This document shows, in pieces, positions 1-7,387 of a DNA stretch of 41,582 nucleotides. The notes under the pieces were generated by a model. The model saw only the letters and a program-made list of their open reading frames with translations, did not search any database and was not told the DNA's origin. Both the position numbers and the translations under genes were made by a program. How positions within the stretch are numbered: the first letter of the stretch is position 1; every line of letters starts with the position of its first letter. The DNA comes from Ruminococcus sp. (GTDB taxonomy: Bacteria; Bacillota; Clostridia; Oscillospirales; Ruminococcaceae): NCBI GenBank assembly GCA_017543595.1, contig JAFYFU010000003.1, positions 1 through 41,582 on the forward strand. The letters are read 5' to 3'.

Positions 1-1
1 G

Positions 2-216
2 ACACAGCTCGCAAATCCGAGCTTCAAGATTCCGGCAGGTGCCGATAATGTGCATATCTACGTCGAAACCGAAGGCAGCGACATTCAGGACTTCTACATC
101 GACGAAATGATTGGCGCACCGGACGGCACTGTGATCAGCGGCCCGAAGGCAGTTCCGGCGATCCTCGGCGACGTCAACTGCGACGGACAGATCTCCGCAG
201 CAGACCTTTCCGCAAT
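2..216 (+). CDS. Partial carbohydrate-binding module plus start of a type I dockerin (foreign fragment at the window edge)
   Basis: The frame is open from base 2 and has no start in the window. The first part (SFKIPAGA, IYVETEG, FYIDE, GTVISG) reads like the C-terminal end of a CBM22/CBM4_9 beta-sandwich, as found in cellulosomal xylanases and esterases. A short spacer follows, then GDVNCDGQISAADLSAM, the first calcium-binding loop and helix of a type I dockerin, which anchors an enzyme to a scaffoldin cohesin. The second dockerin repeat is absent: the frame runs straight into phosphofructokinase near base 217-235. Hand-counted GC over the first 215 bases is about 57 percent, against the low-to-mid 40s just after, and Pro and Gly codons change too. 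I infer that this piece comes from another gene or genome and is joined to pfkA artificially. The domain call is fairly sure; the biological continuity is not. Confidence 0.6.
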
Positions 217-832
217 GGGTATGCTTTGTATAGGAATCCCCGGAACTATCGACAATGATATTGCCTGTACAGATTATACAATAGGTTTCGATACAGCTAT
301 GAACACGGCTATGGAACTCATTGACAAGCTCCGTGACACTTCACAGTCTCATGACCGTATTTCCGTTGTTGAGGTAATGGGCAGAGGCGCAGGTCATATT
401 GCCGTAAATGTAGGTATTGCCTGCGGTGCTACCGATATCATCACAAGAGAAGTACCCTATGACATAGACGCTATTGCAAATACCATGCTTGAAAAGAAAG
501 CAAAGGGCAAGCAGAATTTCGTTGTTATCGTTTCCGAAGGCGTTGGTCATTCTCAGGAAATTGCCGTTCAGCTTCAAGAAAAGACAGGCATAGAGTCAAG
601 AGCAACTATCCTCGGACACGTTCAGAGAGGCGGTTCTCCCACGGTAAGAGACAGAGTTACCGCTACAAAAATGGGCTACTATGCGGTTGAACTTCTTGAA
701 CAGGGCATAGGTAACCGTGTTGTAGGTATCAAGGACAGCCAGATTGTTGACTTTGATATACAGGACGCACTCTCAATGCATAAGGAATATGACATAAAGC
801 TCCATAAGATAGCAGAGGAGATTGCATTCTGA
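217..832 (+). CDS. pfkA: ATP-dependent 6-phosphofructokinase, C-terminal part only
   Basis: This encodes the C-terminal two thirds of 6-phosphofructokinase, the committed glycolytic step from fructose 6-phosphate to fructose 1,6-bisphosphate. The PGTIDND motif carries the catalytic aspartate. It is followed by TDYTIGFDTA, the substrate-contacting SHDRISVVEVMGR segment, and GHVQRGGSP near the end. About 205 residues are present of a usual 320 or so. The N-terminal nucleotide-binding glycine-rich segment (GGDAPGMN-like) is missing, because the frame upstream belongs to a dockerin protein. There is no start codon or SD site for this segment. The gene ends with TGA and is followed by a strong hairpin terminator. 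Identity is sure. The truncation is most simply a misassembly, though a real recombination at this site cannot be excluded from one sequence. Confidence 0.88.
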
Positions 833-856
833 TTTGATAATTTAACCCAATGAAAA

Positions 857-880
857 ACTGCCTTTCGGGGCAGTTTTTTT
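857..880. terminator. Bidirectional rho-independent terminator between pfkA and the S1 gene
   Basis: AACTGCC and GGCAGTT form a 7-bp stem around TTTCGG. Seven Ts follow on the plus strand and an A-run precedes it, so it can end both pfkA (plus) and the converging S1-domain gene, whose stop is at 883-885. Confidence 0.85.
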
Positions 881-882
881 GT

Positions 883-1800
883 TCAAAAGACAGTTTCCGC
901 AAATTTATCCGAATTTTCGGGAGTATATACCCACCTGTCCATATGTCCGCCTGTGAAATAATATTCAAATTCACGGCTCGGCTCGGAATCGGGGCAGGTA
1001 TCGACAATTATAAGTTTTATCTTCATTTTTTCGGGGATTATTGCCTTTATGTAAACGCTGACCCCAAGCCCTGCATGAACGCCCTCTCTGAGTTCGGCAA
1101 GCCCTGCGAGATTCGGAGCAAGCTCAACAAATATTCCGTAATCCTCAACGGAGCGCACTATTCCCGAAACGGTTTCCCCTGCATGGAAAAGACTTGCATT
1201 TTGTTCCCAGTTTCCGAGTAATTCCTTATGCGTAAGGCAGATTCTTGAATTTTCATTTGAAAGCACGACAGCCCTGATAAACTGACACGTAGAAAATCTG
1301 TCGGACGGGTGAGAAATTCTTGAAACGGAAATTGCATCTATCGGAATAAGTGACGGCATACCGCACCCTATATCGACAAAAGCCCCGAACTGTTCAAGAT
1401 GAGTTACTCTTGCGTCAATGACATCTCCCGAAGAAAGACCGTTTATATAATTTTTTATGCATTCTTCCTGAGCGGATTTTCTTGAAAGGTATGCAGTTAA
1501 AGTGCCGTCTTTTTCGGAGGAAAGTTTCATTACCTTAAAGCAGACGATTTTGTTCACACGGGAGATAATCGCAATATCACGGGTTTTCCCCTCAGCTATT
1601 CCGACAGCACCTTCCTCACGTTTTATAATTCCCTCTGCGCAGGGGAGGTCGATAATAAGGTCATGTTCCCCCGTGCAGACAGAGGCTCTTGCTTCGAGGA
1701 TAATTCCTTTTTCCATAGCCTCCGCAAGACCTTCGGGAGTTGAGATATACTTTTGATTTTCTGCTGTTTTGAAAAGACAGCCTTCGGGTTTGTAATTCAT
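883..1800 (-). CDS. S1 RNA-binding domain protein (ribosomal protein S1 homologue of Clostridia)
   Basis: This 305-residue cytoplasmic protein has two clear S1 OB-fold domains. One spans about residues 124-195 (GDVIDARVTHLEQFGAFVDI) and one about 208-268 (GETVSGIVRSVEDYGIFVEL). A more degenerate S1-like segment lies near 30-108. S1 domains bind single-stranded RNA. Clostridial proteins of this layout are often annotated as S1-like and may help mRNA reach the ribosome, but the exact role here is inference. The start has an excellent SD (AGGAGG, 6 nt before ATG) that is part of the repeated hairpin element at 1801-1899. The 114-residue gene upstream on the same strand has no visible terminator after it, so the two may be cotranscribed. 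A shared terminator separates it from pfkA. Confidence 0.85.
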   Translation of the reverse strand: MNYKPEGCLFKTAENQKYISTPEGLAEAMEKGIILEARASVCTGEHDLIIDLPCAEGIIKREEGAVGIAEGKTRDIAIISRVNKIVCFKVMKLSSEKDGTLTAYLSRKSAQEECIKNYINGLSSGDVIDARVTHLEQFGAFVDIGCGMPSLIPIDAISVSRISHPSDRFSTCQFIRAVVLSNENSRICLTHKELLGNWEQNASLFHAGETVSGIVRSVEDYGIFVELAPNLAGLAELREGVHAGLGVSVYIKAIIPEKMKIKLIIVDTCPDSEPSREFEYYFTGGHMDRWVYTPENSDKFAETVF

Positions 1801-1899
1801 AAATCCTCCTATTTGAAGTCGTCAGATTTGCGCTTTTGAGGCTTGCGCTTTCGTTCACTTCACTGCGTTCCGTTCACTTTCAGCGCAAGGCGCAAATCT
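1801..1899 (-). repeat. Structured SD-bearing element, full unit (B type) before the S1 gene
   Basis: Read on the minus strand, the outer helix AGATTTGCGC/GCGCAAATCT (1890-1899 with 1824-1833) and the inner helix CTTGCGCT/AGCGCAAG (1882-1889 with 1842-1849) enclose a 32-nt loop (1850-1881). An unpaired CCTCAAAA lies on the 3' side (1834-1841). The tail GACGACTTCAAATAGGAGG leads directly to the S1 start codon and supplies its SD. The inner helix differs from the copy at 2733-2781 by a compensated change (T-A to C-G). Confidence 0.85.
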
Positions 1900-1944
1900 T
1901 CCTCCTATTTAAAATCGTCAATTTTGCCTTTTGTGGCTTGACAT
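1900..1944 (-). repeat. Structured element, 3' half only (A type), in tandem with the full unit
   Basis: On the minus strand, the 3' inner arm ATGTCAAG (1937-1944), the bulge CCACAAAA and the outer arm GGCAAAATT are followed by the tail TGACGATTTTAAATAGGAGG, which joins the full unit at 1899. The matching 5' arms and loop are missing; the sequence beyond 1944 is unrelated. The tandem order A then B is the same as at 2626-2819, so this looks like a decayed copy of that arrangement. Confidence 0.75.
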
Positions 1945-1995
1945 TTATTGATAGTCAATAATATTCATGAAGAATATAAAATATGATAATTATTT

Positions 1996-2340
1996 TTATG
2001 AGATATTCAGCGCACCCATTGAATTTAGTACAGCACTGACATTTGGAACGCTTGCGGATTCGCAGACAACATAGACGGAAGTTTTCCTGCTCCTCTGGGG
2101 TTCGGGGATAACGTCACGGGAAGCAGGCGATTCCATTACGGCAGTCATATAATTATGGGTAGTGACGGCAGTCGGAATAATCGTATAAAGAGTGCCGTGC
2201 TTTAATTTTTCGGCTTTGTCGGCAGAGCGGTTATAAATCATGCTTGTTGAGTACACACCCTTTATATTTTCTCTTATGCGTTTCATAGCGATTTCTGCGA
2301 GTTCGGGTTCTTCAAACTCTGCGCTTACTCTGGTAACCAT
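1996..2340 (-). CDS. Hypothetical 114-residue protein
   Basis: I do not recognise a family with confidence. The chosen start (MVTRVSAEF) follows AAGGAGAAATTTTT, a good SD with 8-nt spacing; an in-frame ATG 14 codons earlier has no SD. The N-terminal half (EFEEPELAEIAMKRIRENI) looks like an alpha/beta fold with an amphipathic helix, the middle contains a Ser/Arg-rich stretch (PEPQRSRKTS), and the C-terminus is VCESASVPNVSAVLNSMGA. There is no signal peptide or membrane segment, so it is probably cytoplasmic. The alternation of a short strand and EPELAEIAM-type helix recalls small ferredoxin-like or HMA-like folds, but this is only an impression. It lies upstream of the S1-domain gene on the same strand. 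Three copies of an AGGTAGAGTAT motif flank its leader. Confidence 0.65.
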   Translation of the reverse strand: MVTRVSAEFEEPELAEIAMKRIRENIKGVYSTSMIYNRSADKAEKLKHGTLYTIIPTAVTTHNYMTAVMESPASRDVIPEPQRSRKTSVYVVCESASVPNVSAVLNSMGALNIS

Positions 2341-2362
2341 AAAAATTTCTCCTTTTCGTTTT

Positions 2363-2470
2363 GGTAGAGTATAGGTGAGCATAAATCCATTTTTATACTT
2401 CTATATTTTTTTTTTCTTTTTTTTTATAAAGGTTATAAAATAGCGAATATACTCTACCTATCCTCTACCT
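2363..2470 (-). promoter_or_regulatory. Leader of the 114-residue gene with three GGTAGAG motifs and a T/A tract
   Basis: GGTAGAGTATA at 2363-2373 is matched by its reverse complement TATACTCTACC at 2448-2458, and a second, tandem copy (ATCCTCTACCT) lies at 2460-2470. Between them is a long T-rich tract (2404-2425). The spacing suggests a regulator-binding arrangement around the promoter of the minus-strand gene, but I cannot place a convincing -35/-10 pair. The remaining stretch to 2561 is AT-rich and shows me nothing else. Confidence 0.35.
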
Positions 2471-2561
2471 GAAATTTTCTATAATTTGTAAGACTTGAAT
2501 ATGAATCCAATGATGTTTTTATTATTTTTACACAAACTCAAAAAAATATGCAGATAAAATA

Positions 2562-2590
2562 TTGATTTAATATTCTTTTTGGAGTATAAT
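2562..2590 (+). promoter_or_regulatory. Promoter of the DUF951-prfA-sua5-coaE run
   Basis: TTGATT (2562-2567), a 17-nt spacer and TATAAT (2585-2590). The transcript would start near 2597 and carry a leader of roughly 225 nt that contains both tandem structured elements. Confidence 0.75.
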
Positions 2591-2625
2591 AAAATGTGCG
2601 TTTCAGAATTAATCAGGAGTGAGGA

Positions 2626-2721
2626 AGATTTTGCCCTTGACATGGGAATGAACGGAGCGACAGCGGAGTGAATGAAATGTCAAGCCTTAAAAGGCAAAAT
2701 CTGACGATTTTAAATAAGAGG
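2626..2721 (+). repeat. Structured SD-bearing element, full unit (A type)
   Basis: The outer helix is AGATTTTGCC (2626-2635) with GGCAAAATCT (2693-2702). The inner helix is CTTGACAT (2636-2643) with ATGTCAAG (2677-2684). The loop of 33 nt (2644-2676) contains the mirror core GCGACAGCG, and the one-sided bulge CCTTAAAA is at 2685-2692. The tail GACGATTTTAAATAAGAGG at 2703-2721 runs directly into the next unit. An SD-like AGGAGTGAGG also lies just before the 5' arm. Confidence 0.9.
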
Positions 2722-2722
2722 A

Positions 2723-2819
2723 AGATTTGCGCCTTGTGCTGAAAGTGAACGTAGCGACAGCGTAGTGAACGAAAGCACAAGCCTCAAAAGCGCAAATCTG
2801 ACGATTTTAAATAAGGAGA
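2723..2819 (+). repeat. Structured SD-bearing element, full unit (B type) before DUF951
   Basis: The outer helix is AGATTTGCGC (2723-2732) with GCGCAAATCT (2790-2799). The inner helix is CTTGTGCT (2733-2740) with AGCACAAG (2774-2781). The loop of 33 nt (2741-2773) holds GTGAACG twice and GCGACAGCG. The bulge CCTCAAAA is at 2782-2789, and the tail GACGATTTTAAATAAGGAG ends in the SD used by the gene at 2824. Compared with the A unit, about six helix positions differ and all are compensated, while loop, bulge and tail are nearly constant. Confidence 0.9.
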
Positions 2820-2823
2820 AAAT

Positions 2824-3024
2824 ATGGACGTAAGACAGGGAGATGTACTTGTTATGAAAAAGCCCCACCCCTGCGGTGCAAATGAAATGCTTGTACTGCG
2901 TTCGGGCATGGATTTCAGGCTCAGATGCGTTAAATGCTCCCGTGAGTTTATGATTCCCAGAAACAAGGCAGAAAAAAATATTAAAAAGATTAAGCGTGAA
3001 AGCGAAGGAGATAACAATGTTTGA
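2824..3024 (+). CDS. DUF951 family small protein (YyzM-like)
   Basis: This 66-residue basic protein starts [18 protein letters not shown] and continues [13 protein letters not shown], the typical layout of the DUF951 family, which is widespread in Bacillota and has no established function. The cysteine in HPCG and the CVKC pair suggest a small metal-binding or nucleic-acid-binding fold. The start follows AAGGAG, supplied by the tail of the structured element. Its 3' end overlaps prfA by 8 nt: the SD for prfA (AAGGAG) lies inside this gene, and the TGA stop comes after the prfA ATG, so the two are translationally coupled. It is the first gene after the promoter at 2562. Confidence 0.88.
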   Translation: MDVRQGDVLVMKKPHPCGANEMLVLRSGMDFRLRCVKCSREFMIPRNKAEKNIKKIKRESEGDNNV

Positions 3025-4090
3025 AAAACTTGCCGAAATGGAAAGCAAGTATGAAGAAATAAACGAAAAGCTTTCCGACCCGTCTGTGGTAAGCGACAAC
3101 AAGCTTTATGCACAGCTTATGAAAGATTTCAAGAATATGACCCCCATAATCGAAAAATTCCGTGAATATAAAAAGGCTGAGGAAAGCTTTAAAGAAGCTA
3201 AGGAAATTCTTGATTCGGGAAGTGATGACAGGGATTTCAGGGAAATGGCTCAGGCTGAATTTGAGGAAAACAAACAGGCTATGGAAGATATAACGCAGGA
3301 ACTTAAAATTCTCCTGCTCCCGAAAGACCCCAATGACGATAAAAGCGTTATAATCGAAATAAGAGGCGGTGCAGGCGGTGAGGAAGCCTCTCTCTTTGCA
3401 AATTCCCTCTATCGTATGTATACCATGTATGCCGAATCAAAAGGCTGGAAACAGGAAGTCCTGAACGCAAATCCAACCGAACTCGGAGGATTCAAGGAAA
3501 TAAGCTTTTCAATCGAGGGCGAGGGCGCATATTCAAGGCTTAAATATGAAAGCGGTGTCCACCGTGTACAGAGAGTCCCTGAAACAGAATCCCAAGGGCG
3601 TATCCATACTTCTACCGTCACAGTCGCTGTCCTTGCCGAGGCTGATGAGGTCGAACTGAATATAAATCCCACGGATTTGAAAATAGATTATTTCCGTGCA
3701 AGCGGTGCGGGCGGTCAGCATATAAATAAAACCGAATCCGCCGTCAGAATTACTTATCTCCCCACAAATGTTGTCGTTGAATGTCAGGACGAAAGAAGTC
3801 AGCATAAAAATAAAGACAAGGCTATGAAAATTCTCCGTTCAAGAATATATGAGGCTATGCAGGAAGAACAATCCGCAAAAATCGCCTCCGAAAGAAAATT
3901 ACAGGTAGGTACGGGCGACCGCTCCGAAAGAATAAGAACTTATAATTTTCCGCAGGGCAGACTTACAGACCACAGAATCGGTCTTACCATTTACCGCCTT
4001 GAAGATATGCTCAACGGAAATTTAGATGAAGTTTTTGATGCCCTTGCAACCGCAGACACGGCTGCAAAACTCGCAGGTCAGGAAATTTAA
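3017..4090 (+). CDS. prfA: Peptide chain release factor 1
   Basis: RF1 recognises UAA and UAG in the ribosomal A site and triggers release of the finished peptide. The 357-residue protein has normal family length. The catalytic GGQ loop ([16 protein letters not shown]) is at about residues 232-234. The codon-reading PxT loop is in the [14 protein letters not shown] segment near 188-190, which marks RF1 rather than RF2 (SPF). I chose ATG at 3017 because AAGGAG lies 7 nt before it; an earlier in-frame ATG inside the DUF951 gene has no SD. Being an RF1, it is the factor expected to act at the premature TAG in the GH5 gene at 26886. The next gene starts 2 nt after the stop, which argues for one operon. 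Confidence 0.98.
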   Translation: MFEKLAEMESKYEEINEKLSDPSVVSDNKLYAQLMKDFKNMTPIIEKFREYKKAEESFKEAKEILDSGSDDRDFREMAQAEFEENKQAMEDITQELKILLLPKDPNDDKSVIIEIRGGAGGEEASLFANSLYRMYTMYAESKGWKQEVLNANPTELGGFKEISFSIEGEGAYSRLKYESGVHRVQRVPETESQGRIHTSTVTVAVLAEADEVELNINPTDLKIDYFRASGAGGQHINKTESAVRITYLPTNVVVECQDERSQHKNKDKAMKILRSRIYEAMQEEQSAKIASERKLQVGTGDRSERIRTYNFPQGRLTDHRIGLTIYRLEDMLNGNLDEVFDALATADTAAKLAGQEI

Positions 4091-4092
4091 CT

Positions 4093-5106
4093 ATGAATAC
4101 AGTATTGCTTAAAAATAATGAAGAAGATTTAATAAAAGCCTCTGATATGATTCGTTCGGGGCAGATTGTCGGAATACCCACCGAAACAGTCTACGGACTC
4201 GGTGCGGACGCTTCAAACGAAAATGCCGTGAGGGGAATATTTTCCGCAAAAGGCAGACCCGCAGACAATCCGCTTATAGTTCACCTTGCGGATTTCTCCC
4301 ATGCATCTGAATATACATCTTATATCCCCGAAATTGCCGAAAAACTTGCGGAGAAATTCTGCCCAGGACCTCTTACCATGGTTCTCCCCAAAAACGAAAA
4401 AATCCCTATGGTGACATCAGGCGGACTTGACACAGTGGGAATAAGAGTACCTTCCCACCCCGTAATGCACCGCATAATAGAACTTTCAGGCTGTCCGATA
4501 GCTGCCCCGTCTGCGAATACTTCGGGATATCCAAGCCCCACTTCCGCAAGCCATGTCATGAACGACATGAACGGGAAAATTTCAGCAGTCGTTGACGGCG
4601 GTGATTCAAAATACGGCGTTGAGTCAACAGTTATTTCATTTGACAATGAAAATACCGCAAGAATACTCCGCCCAGGCTGTATAACAAGAGAAATGCTCCT
4701 TGAAGTCTGCGAAAATGTCATAATAGACAGGGCTATACTCAATGAAGTTTCCGCAGGGGAAAAAGTTTCTTCCCCCGGAATGAAATACAAGCATTATTCG
4801 CCGAAAGCCGATATAATAATGGCGGAGGCTTCCGCAGAAAAACTCGCCGAATATGTAAAACTTCATGACGGTGAAAACGTCTATTCCCTCGTCTATACGG
4901 GCGATGAGAAATATTTTCCGCACAGGTGTCTTTCATATGGGGCTGACAGCGTTCAGCAGGCGCATATGCTCTTTGCAAAGCTCAGGGAACTTGACGAATC
5001 GGGTGCGGAAAAAGTCTATGTCCGTGCGCCTTCCGCCGAGGGTGTCGGACTTGCAGTATATAACCGCCTTATAAGGGCAGCAGGATTTGAGGTAATAAAA
5101 TTATGA
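4093..5106 (+). CDS. Threonylcarbamoyl-AMP synthase, Sua5 type
   Basis: This enzyme makes L-threonylcarbamoyladenylate from Thr, bicarbonate and ATP, the first step of the universal t6A37 tRNA modification. The YrdC/TsaC domain fills roughly the first 200 residues (GIPTETVYGLGADA, KGRPADNPLIVH, CPGPLTMVL, IAAPSANTSG). A linker with SSPGMKYKHYSPKADI leads into the C-terminal Sua5 domain. At 337 residues this is the long Sua5 form rather than the short TsaC form. It begins 2 nt after the prfA stop and overlaps coaE by 4 nt (ATGA). Release factor 1 and t6A synthesis side by side make this a translation-quality cluster, as in several other Bacillota. Confidence 0.96.
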   Translation: MNTVLLKNNEEDLIKASDMIRSGQIVGIPTETVYGLGADASNENAVRGIFSAKGRPADNPLIVHLADFSHASEYTSYIPEIAEKLAEKFCPGPLTMVLPKNEKIPMVTSGGLDTVGIRVPSHPVMHRIIELSGCPIAAPSANTSGYPSPTSASHVMNDMNGKISAVVDGGDSKYGVESTVISFDNENTARILRPGCITREMLLEVCENVIIDRAILNEVSAGEKVSSPGMKYKHYSPKADIIMAEASAEKLAEYVKLHDGENVYSLVYTGDEKYFPHRCLSYGADSVQQAHMLFAKLRELDESGAEKVYVRAPSAEGVGLAVYNRLIRAAGFEVIKL

Positions 5107-5735
5107 ACAGCCTTGACGGACTTATGATAGTCGGACTTACGGGACAGACAGGTGCGGGCAAAAGCACAGTTTCAAGAATATTTTCCGAAAACGGTTTCAA
5201 AGTAATAAATGCCGATATTATCGCAAGAAAAGTCGTTGAAAAAGGTACTCCGTGCCTTGCGGAAATTTCGGATTATTTCGGACTTTCCATACTCAATGCG
5301 GACGGCACTCTCAACAGAAAGGCTCTCGCAGAAACAGTTTTCACCGACAGGGCAAAGCTTGAAACACTTGATACTATTATATATCCCTACATAACAGGCG
5401 AAATTTTAAGGCTTATAAGAAAATATTCCGCAGAAGGCGAAAAATTTATACTTCTCGATGCACCCACACTCTTTGAAAGCCGTGCGGACGATTTCTGCGA
5501 CATAATAATATCGGTGCTTGCAGATGCGGATATACGCCTTAAAAGAATAACCGCAAGGGACAATATTTCCGAGGAACAGGCAAGACAGAGAATGAACTCC
5601 CAGCTTTCGGAGGATTTCTTTATAAGCCATTCCGATTACATAATCAAAAATAACGGTCTTATTGATGTTGTCGCAGAAATATCAAAGGAAGTTTCCGACA
5701 AAATCAGGGACTATTATAATAATACAGTCGCATGA
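5103..5735 (+). CDS. coaE: Dephospho-CoA kinase
   Basis: CoaE phosphorylates the 3' hydroxyl of dephospho-CoA, the last step of coenzyme A synthesis. The Walker A motif GQTGAGKS is at residues 14-21. It is followed by NADIIARKVVEKGTP, LFESRADDFCD and a lid-like segment with KRITARDNISEEQARQRM, all typical of the family. The length of 210 residues is normal. ATG at 5103 overlaps the Sua5 stop and has GAGG ten bases upstream; a second in-frame ATG at 5124 (MIVGLTG) is possible and matches many homologues at the N-terminus. The TGA stop is followed after 15 nt by the aminopeptidase gene, which has its own strong SD. Confidence 0.96.
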   Translation: MNSLDGLMIVGLTGQTGAGKSTVSRIFSENGFKVINADIIARKVVEKGTPCLAEISDYFGLSILNADGTLNRKALAETVFTDRAKLETLDTIIYPYITGEILRLIRKYSAEGEKFILLDAPTLFESRADDFCDIIISVLADADIRLKRITARDNISEEQARQRMNSQLSEDFFISHSDYIIKNNGLIDVVAEISKEVSDKIRDYYNNTVA

Positions 5736-5750
5736 AAGGAGAAAACCACA

Positions 5751-7154
5751 ATGGCTAAAAAATCAAACCCGACAAAGGAACTCAGGGAAAAACTTTTCCT
5801 CCAAAGAAAAAACTGCTATTTCAGAATGGACAAAGAGGAAATAAAGGCAAGTACAAAATTTGCCGACAAGTATAAGAAATTCCTCGACAGCGCAAAAACA
5901 GAACGTGAGGCTGTCAACGAGGCTGTAAAACTCCTTGAAGAAAAAGGTTTCAAAGAGTATAAAAAAGGCGCAAAACTCAAAGCAGGCGACAAAATATACC
6001 GCAACAACAGAGGAAAAGCCATAATTATGGCTGTTATAGGCAGCGCACCCATAAGCGAGGGCGTGAGACTTTGTGCGGCACATATCGACTCTCCCAGACT
6101 TGACCTCAAACAGAATCCGCTTTATGAGGACAGTGAACTTGCACTTTTCAAAACCCATTACTACGGCGGAATAAAAAAATATCAGTGGACAACTATTCCG
6201 CTTGCACTCCACGGCGTTATAGTAAAGGCTGACGGTTCAAAAATTGATTTCAGAATAGGCGAGGACGAAAAAGACCCCGTATTCTGCGTTACAGACCTCC
6301 TTCCGCACCTTGCAACCGAACAGATGTCAAGACCCGCAGGAAAACTCATAAAGGGTGAGGATTTAAACCTCCTTATCGGTTCGATTCCTTTCCGTGATGA
6401 TGAAACAAGCGGTGCTGTAAAGCTTGGTATTCTGAATATATTATTTGAAAAATACGGCATTACAGAGGCTGATTTCATTTCCTCCGAACTTGAAGCAGTA
6501 CCCGCTTTCAAGGCAAGGGATATCGGCTTTGACAGAAGTCTCATAGGCGGTTACGGTCATGACGACAGATGTTGTTCGTTCCCTGCGCTTATGGCAACTC
6601 TTGACTGCGAAAATCCCGTACATACCGCAGTTACAGTCCTCACCGACAAGGAAGAAACAGGAAGTGACGGAAATACAGGTCTTTGTTCTTCATATCTTGA
6701 ATACTTTATATATGATATTGCAGAGGAACTCGGTTCAAACGGCAGAGATGTGCTTTCAGCGTCCGAGTGCCTTTCCGCAGACGTAAACGCAGCCTTTGAC
6801 CCCACATTCCCCGAAGTAAACGAAAGAAACAACTGCGCTTATGTTAATAAGGGCGTTTGCATTACAAAATACACGGGCGCAAGAGGAAAATCAGGCACTT
6901 CCGATGCCTCCGCAGAATTTGCGGGCAGAATCCGCAGACTTATGGACAGCCAAGATGTTATCTGGCAGACAGGCGAACTCGGCAAGGTTGATATGGGCGG
7001 CGGCGGCACTGTTGCGGCTTATATCGCAAACCTCAACGTTGATACAATAGATATGGGTGTGCCTGTGCTTTCAATGCACGCTCCCTATGAAATAATTTCA
7101 AAAACAGACCTTTACATGGCTTATAAAGCATTTGCGGTATTTATAGCCGATTAA
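5751..7154 (+). CDS. M18 family zinc aminopeptidase
   Basis: This cytoplasmic metallo-aminopeptidase removes N-terminal residues from peptides. The 467-residue protein has the M18 pattern: AAHIDSPRLDLK with metal ligand His111 and Asp113, GGYGHDDRCC in the middle, DKEETGSDGNTG with the catalytic Glu pair, and a C-terminal SMHAPYEI with ligand His443. M18 enzymes usually form dodecameric tetrahedral shells and prefer acidic or neutral residues, but the specificity here is unknown. The start has AAAGGAG 8 nt upstream. The gene ends the prfA-sua5-coaE run, followed by a hairpin terminator shared with the convergent rubredoxin gene. No signal peptide is seen. Confidence 0.95.
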   Translation: MAKKSNPTKELREKLFLQRKNCYFRMDKEEIKASTKFADKYKKFLDSAKTEREAVNEAVKLLEEKGFKEYKKGAKLKAGDKIYRNNRGKAIIMAVIGSAPISEGVRLCAAHIDSPRLDLKQNPLYEDSELALFKTHYYGGIKKYQWTTIPLALHGVIVKADGSKIDFRIGEDEKDPVFCVTDLLPHLATEQMSRPAGKLIKGEDLNLLIGSIPFRDDETSGAVKLGILNILFEKYGITEADFISSELEAVPAFKARDIGFDRSLIGGYGHDDRCCSFPALMATLDCENPVHTAVTVLTDKEETGSDGNTGLCSSYLEYFIYDIAEELGSNGRDVLSASECLSADVNAAFDPTFPEVNERNNCAYVNKGVCITKYTGARGKSGTSDASAEFAGRIRRLMDSQDVIWQTGELGKVDMGGGGTVAAYIANLNVDTIDMGVPVLSMHAPYEIISKTDLYMAYKAFAVFIAD

Positions 7155-7161
7155 ACAAAAG

Positions 7162-7184
7162 GGCGGTCTTGCGACCGCCTTTTT
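7162..7184. terminator. Bidirectional terminator between the M18 gene and rubredoxin
   Basis: GGCGGTC and GACCGCC form the stem around TTGC, flanked by AAAA upstream and TTTTT downstream, so it can serve both convergent genes. Confidence 0.85.
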
Positions 7185-7191
7185 AACAGAA

Positions 7192-7350
7192 TTATTCTGC
7201 TGCTGAGAAAGAGTCTTTTCCGACAGAGCAGAGAGGACATTCAAAATCATCGGGGAGTTCCTCGAATTTTGTACCCGGAGCAATACCGTATTCGGGTGCG
7301 CCTTTTTCCTCGTCATATTCCCAGCCGCATACATCGCAGACATACTTCAT
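7192..7350 (-). CDS. Rubredoxin
   Basis: This is a complete 52-residue gene. It translates from [17 protein letters not shown] to [15 protein letters not shown]. The two iron-binding CxxC pairs (CDVC and CPLC) and the intervening [13 protein letters not shown] loop are diagnostic of rubredoxin, a one-iron electron carrier of anaerobes. It often works with oxygen- or peroxide-reducing enzymes such as rubrerythrin or flavodiiron proteins; none of these is next to it here. CAGGAGGTG lies 7-8 nt before the ATG, and a near-perfect promoter is at 7388-7416 on the same strand, so it is a single-gene unit that converges with the M18 gene on a shared terminator. Confidence 0.97.
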   Translation of the reverse strand: MKYVCDVCGWEYDEEKGAPEYGIAPGTKFEELPDDFECPLCSVGKDSFSAAE

Positions 7351-7387
7351 ATTTTTCACCTCCTGATTTTCAAGACTTATATAAAAT

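Noticed and set aside
2-832. A genuine dockerin-phosphofructokinase fusion enzyme
   Set aside because: Both halves are incomplete at the junction and base composition changes there. A chimeric contig end is simpler.
1837-1944. Element copies read as an ordinary rho-independent terminator
   Set aside because: The hairpins are followed by the SD and start codon, not by a T-run, and the inner loop is conserved.
7098-7343. Minus-strand frame of 81 codons over the rubredoxin locus
   Set aside because: The true gene is in another frame (7192-7350) with two CxxC motifs, a perfect SD and a promoter.
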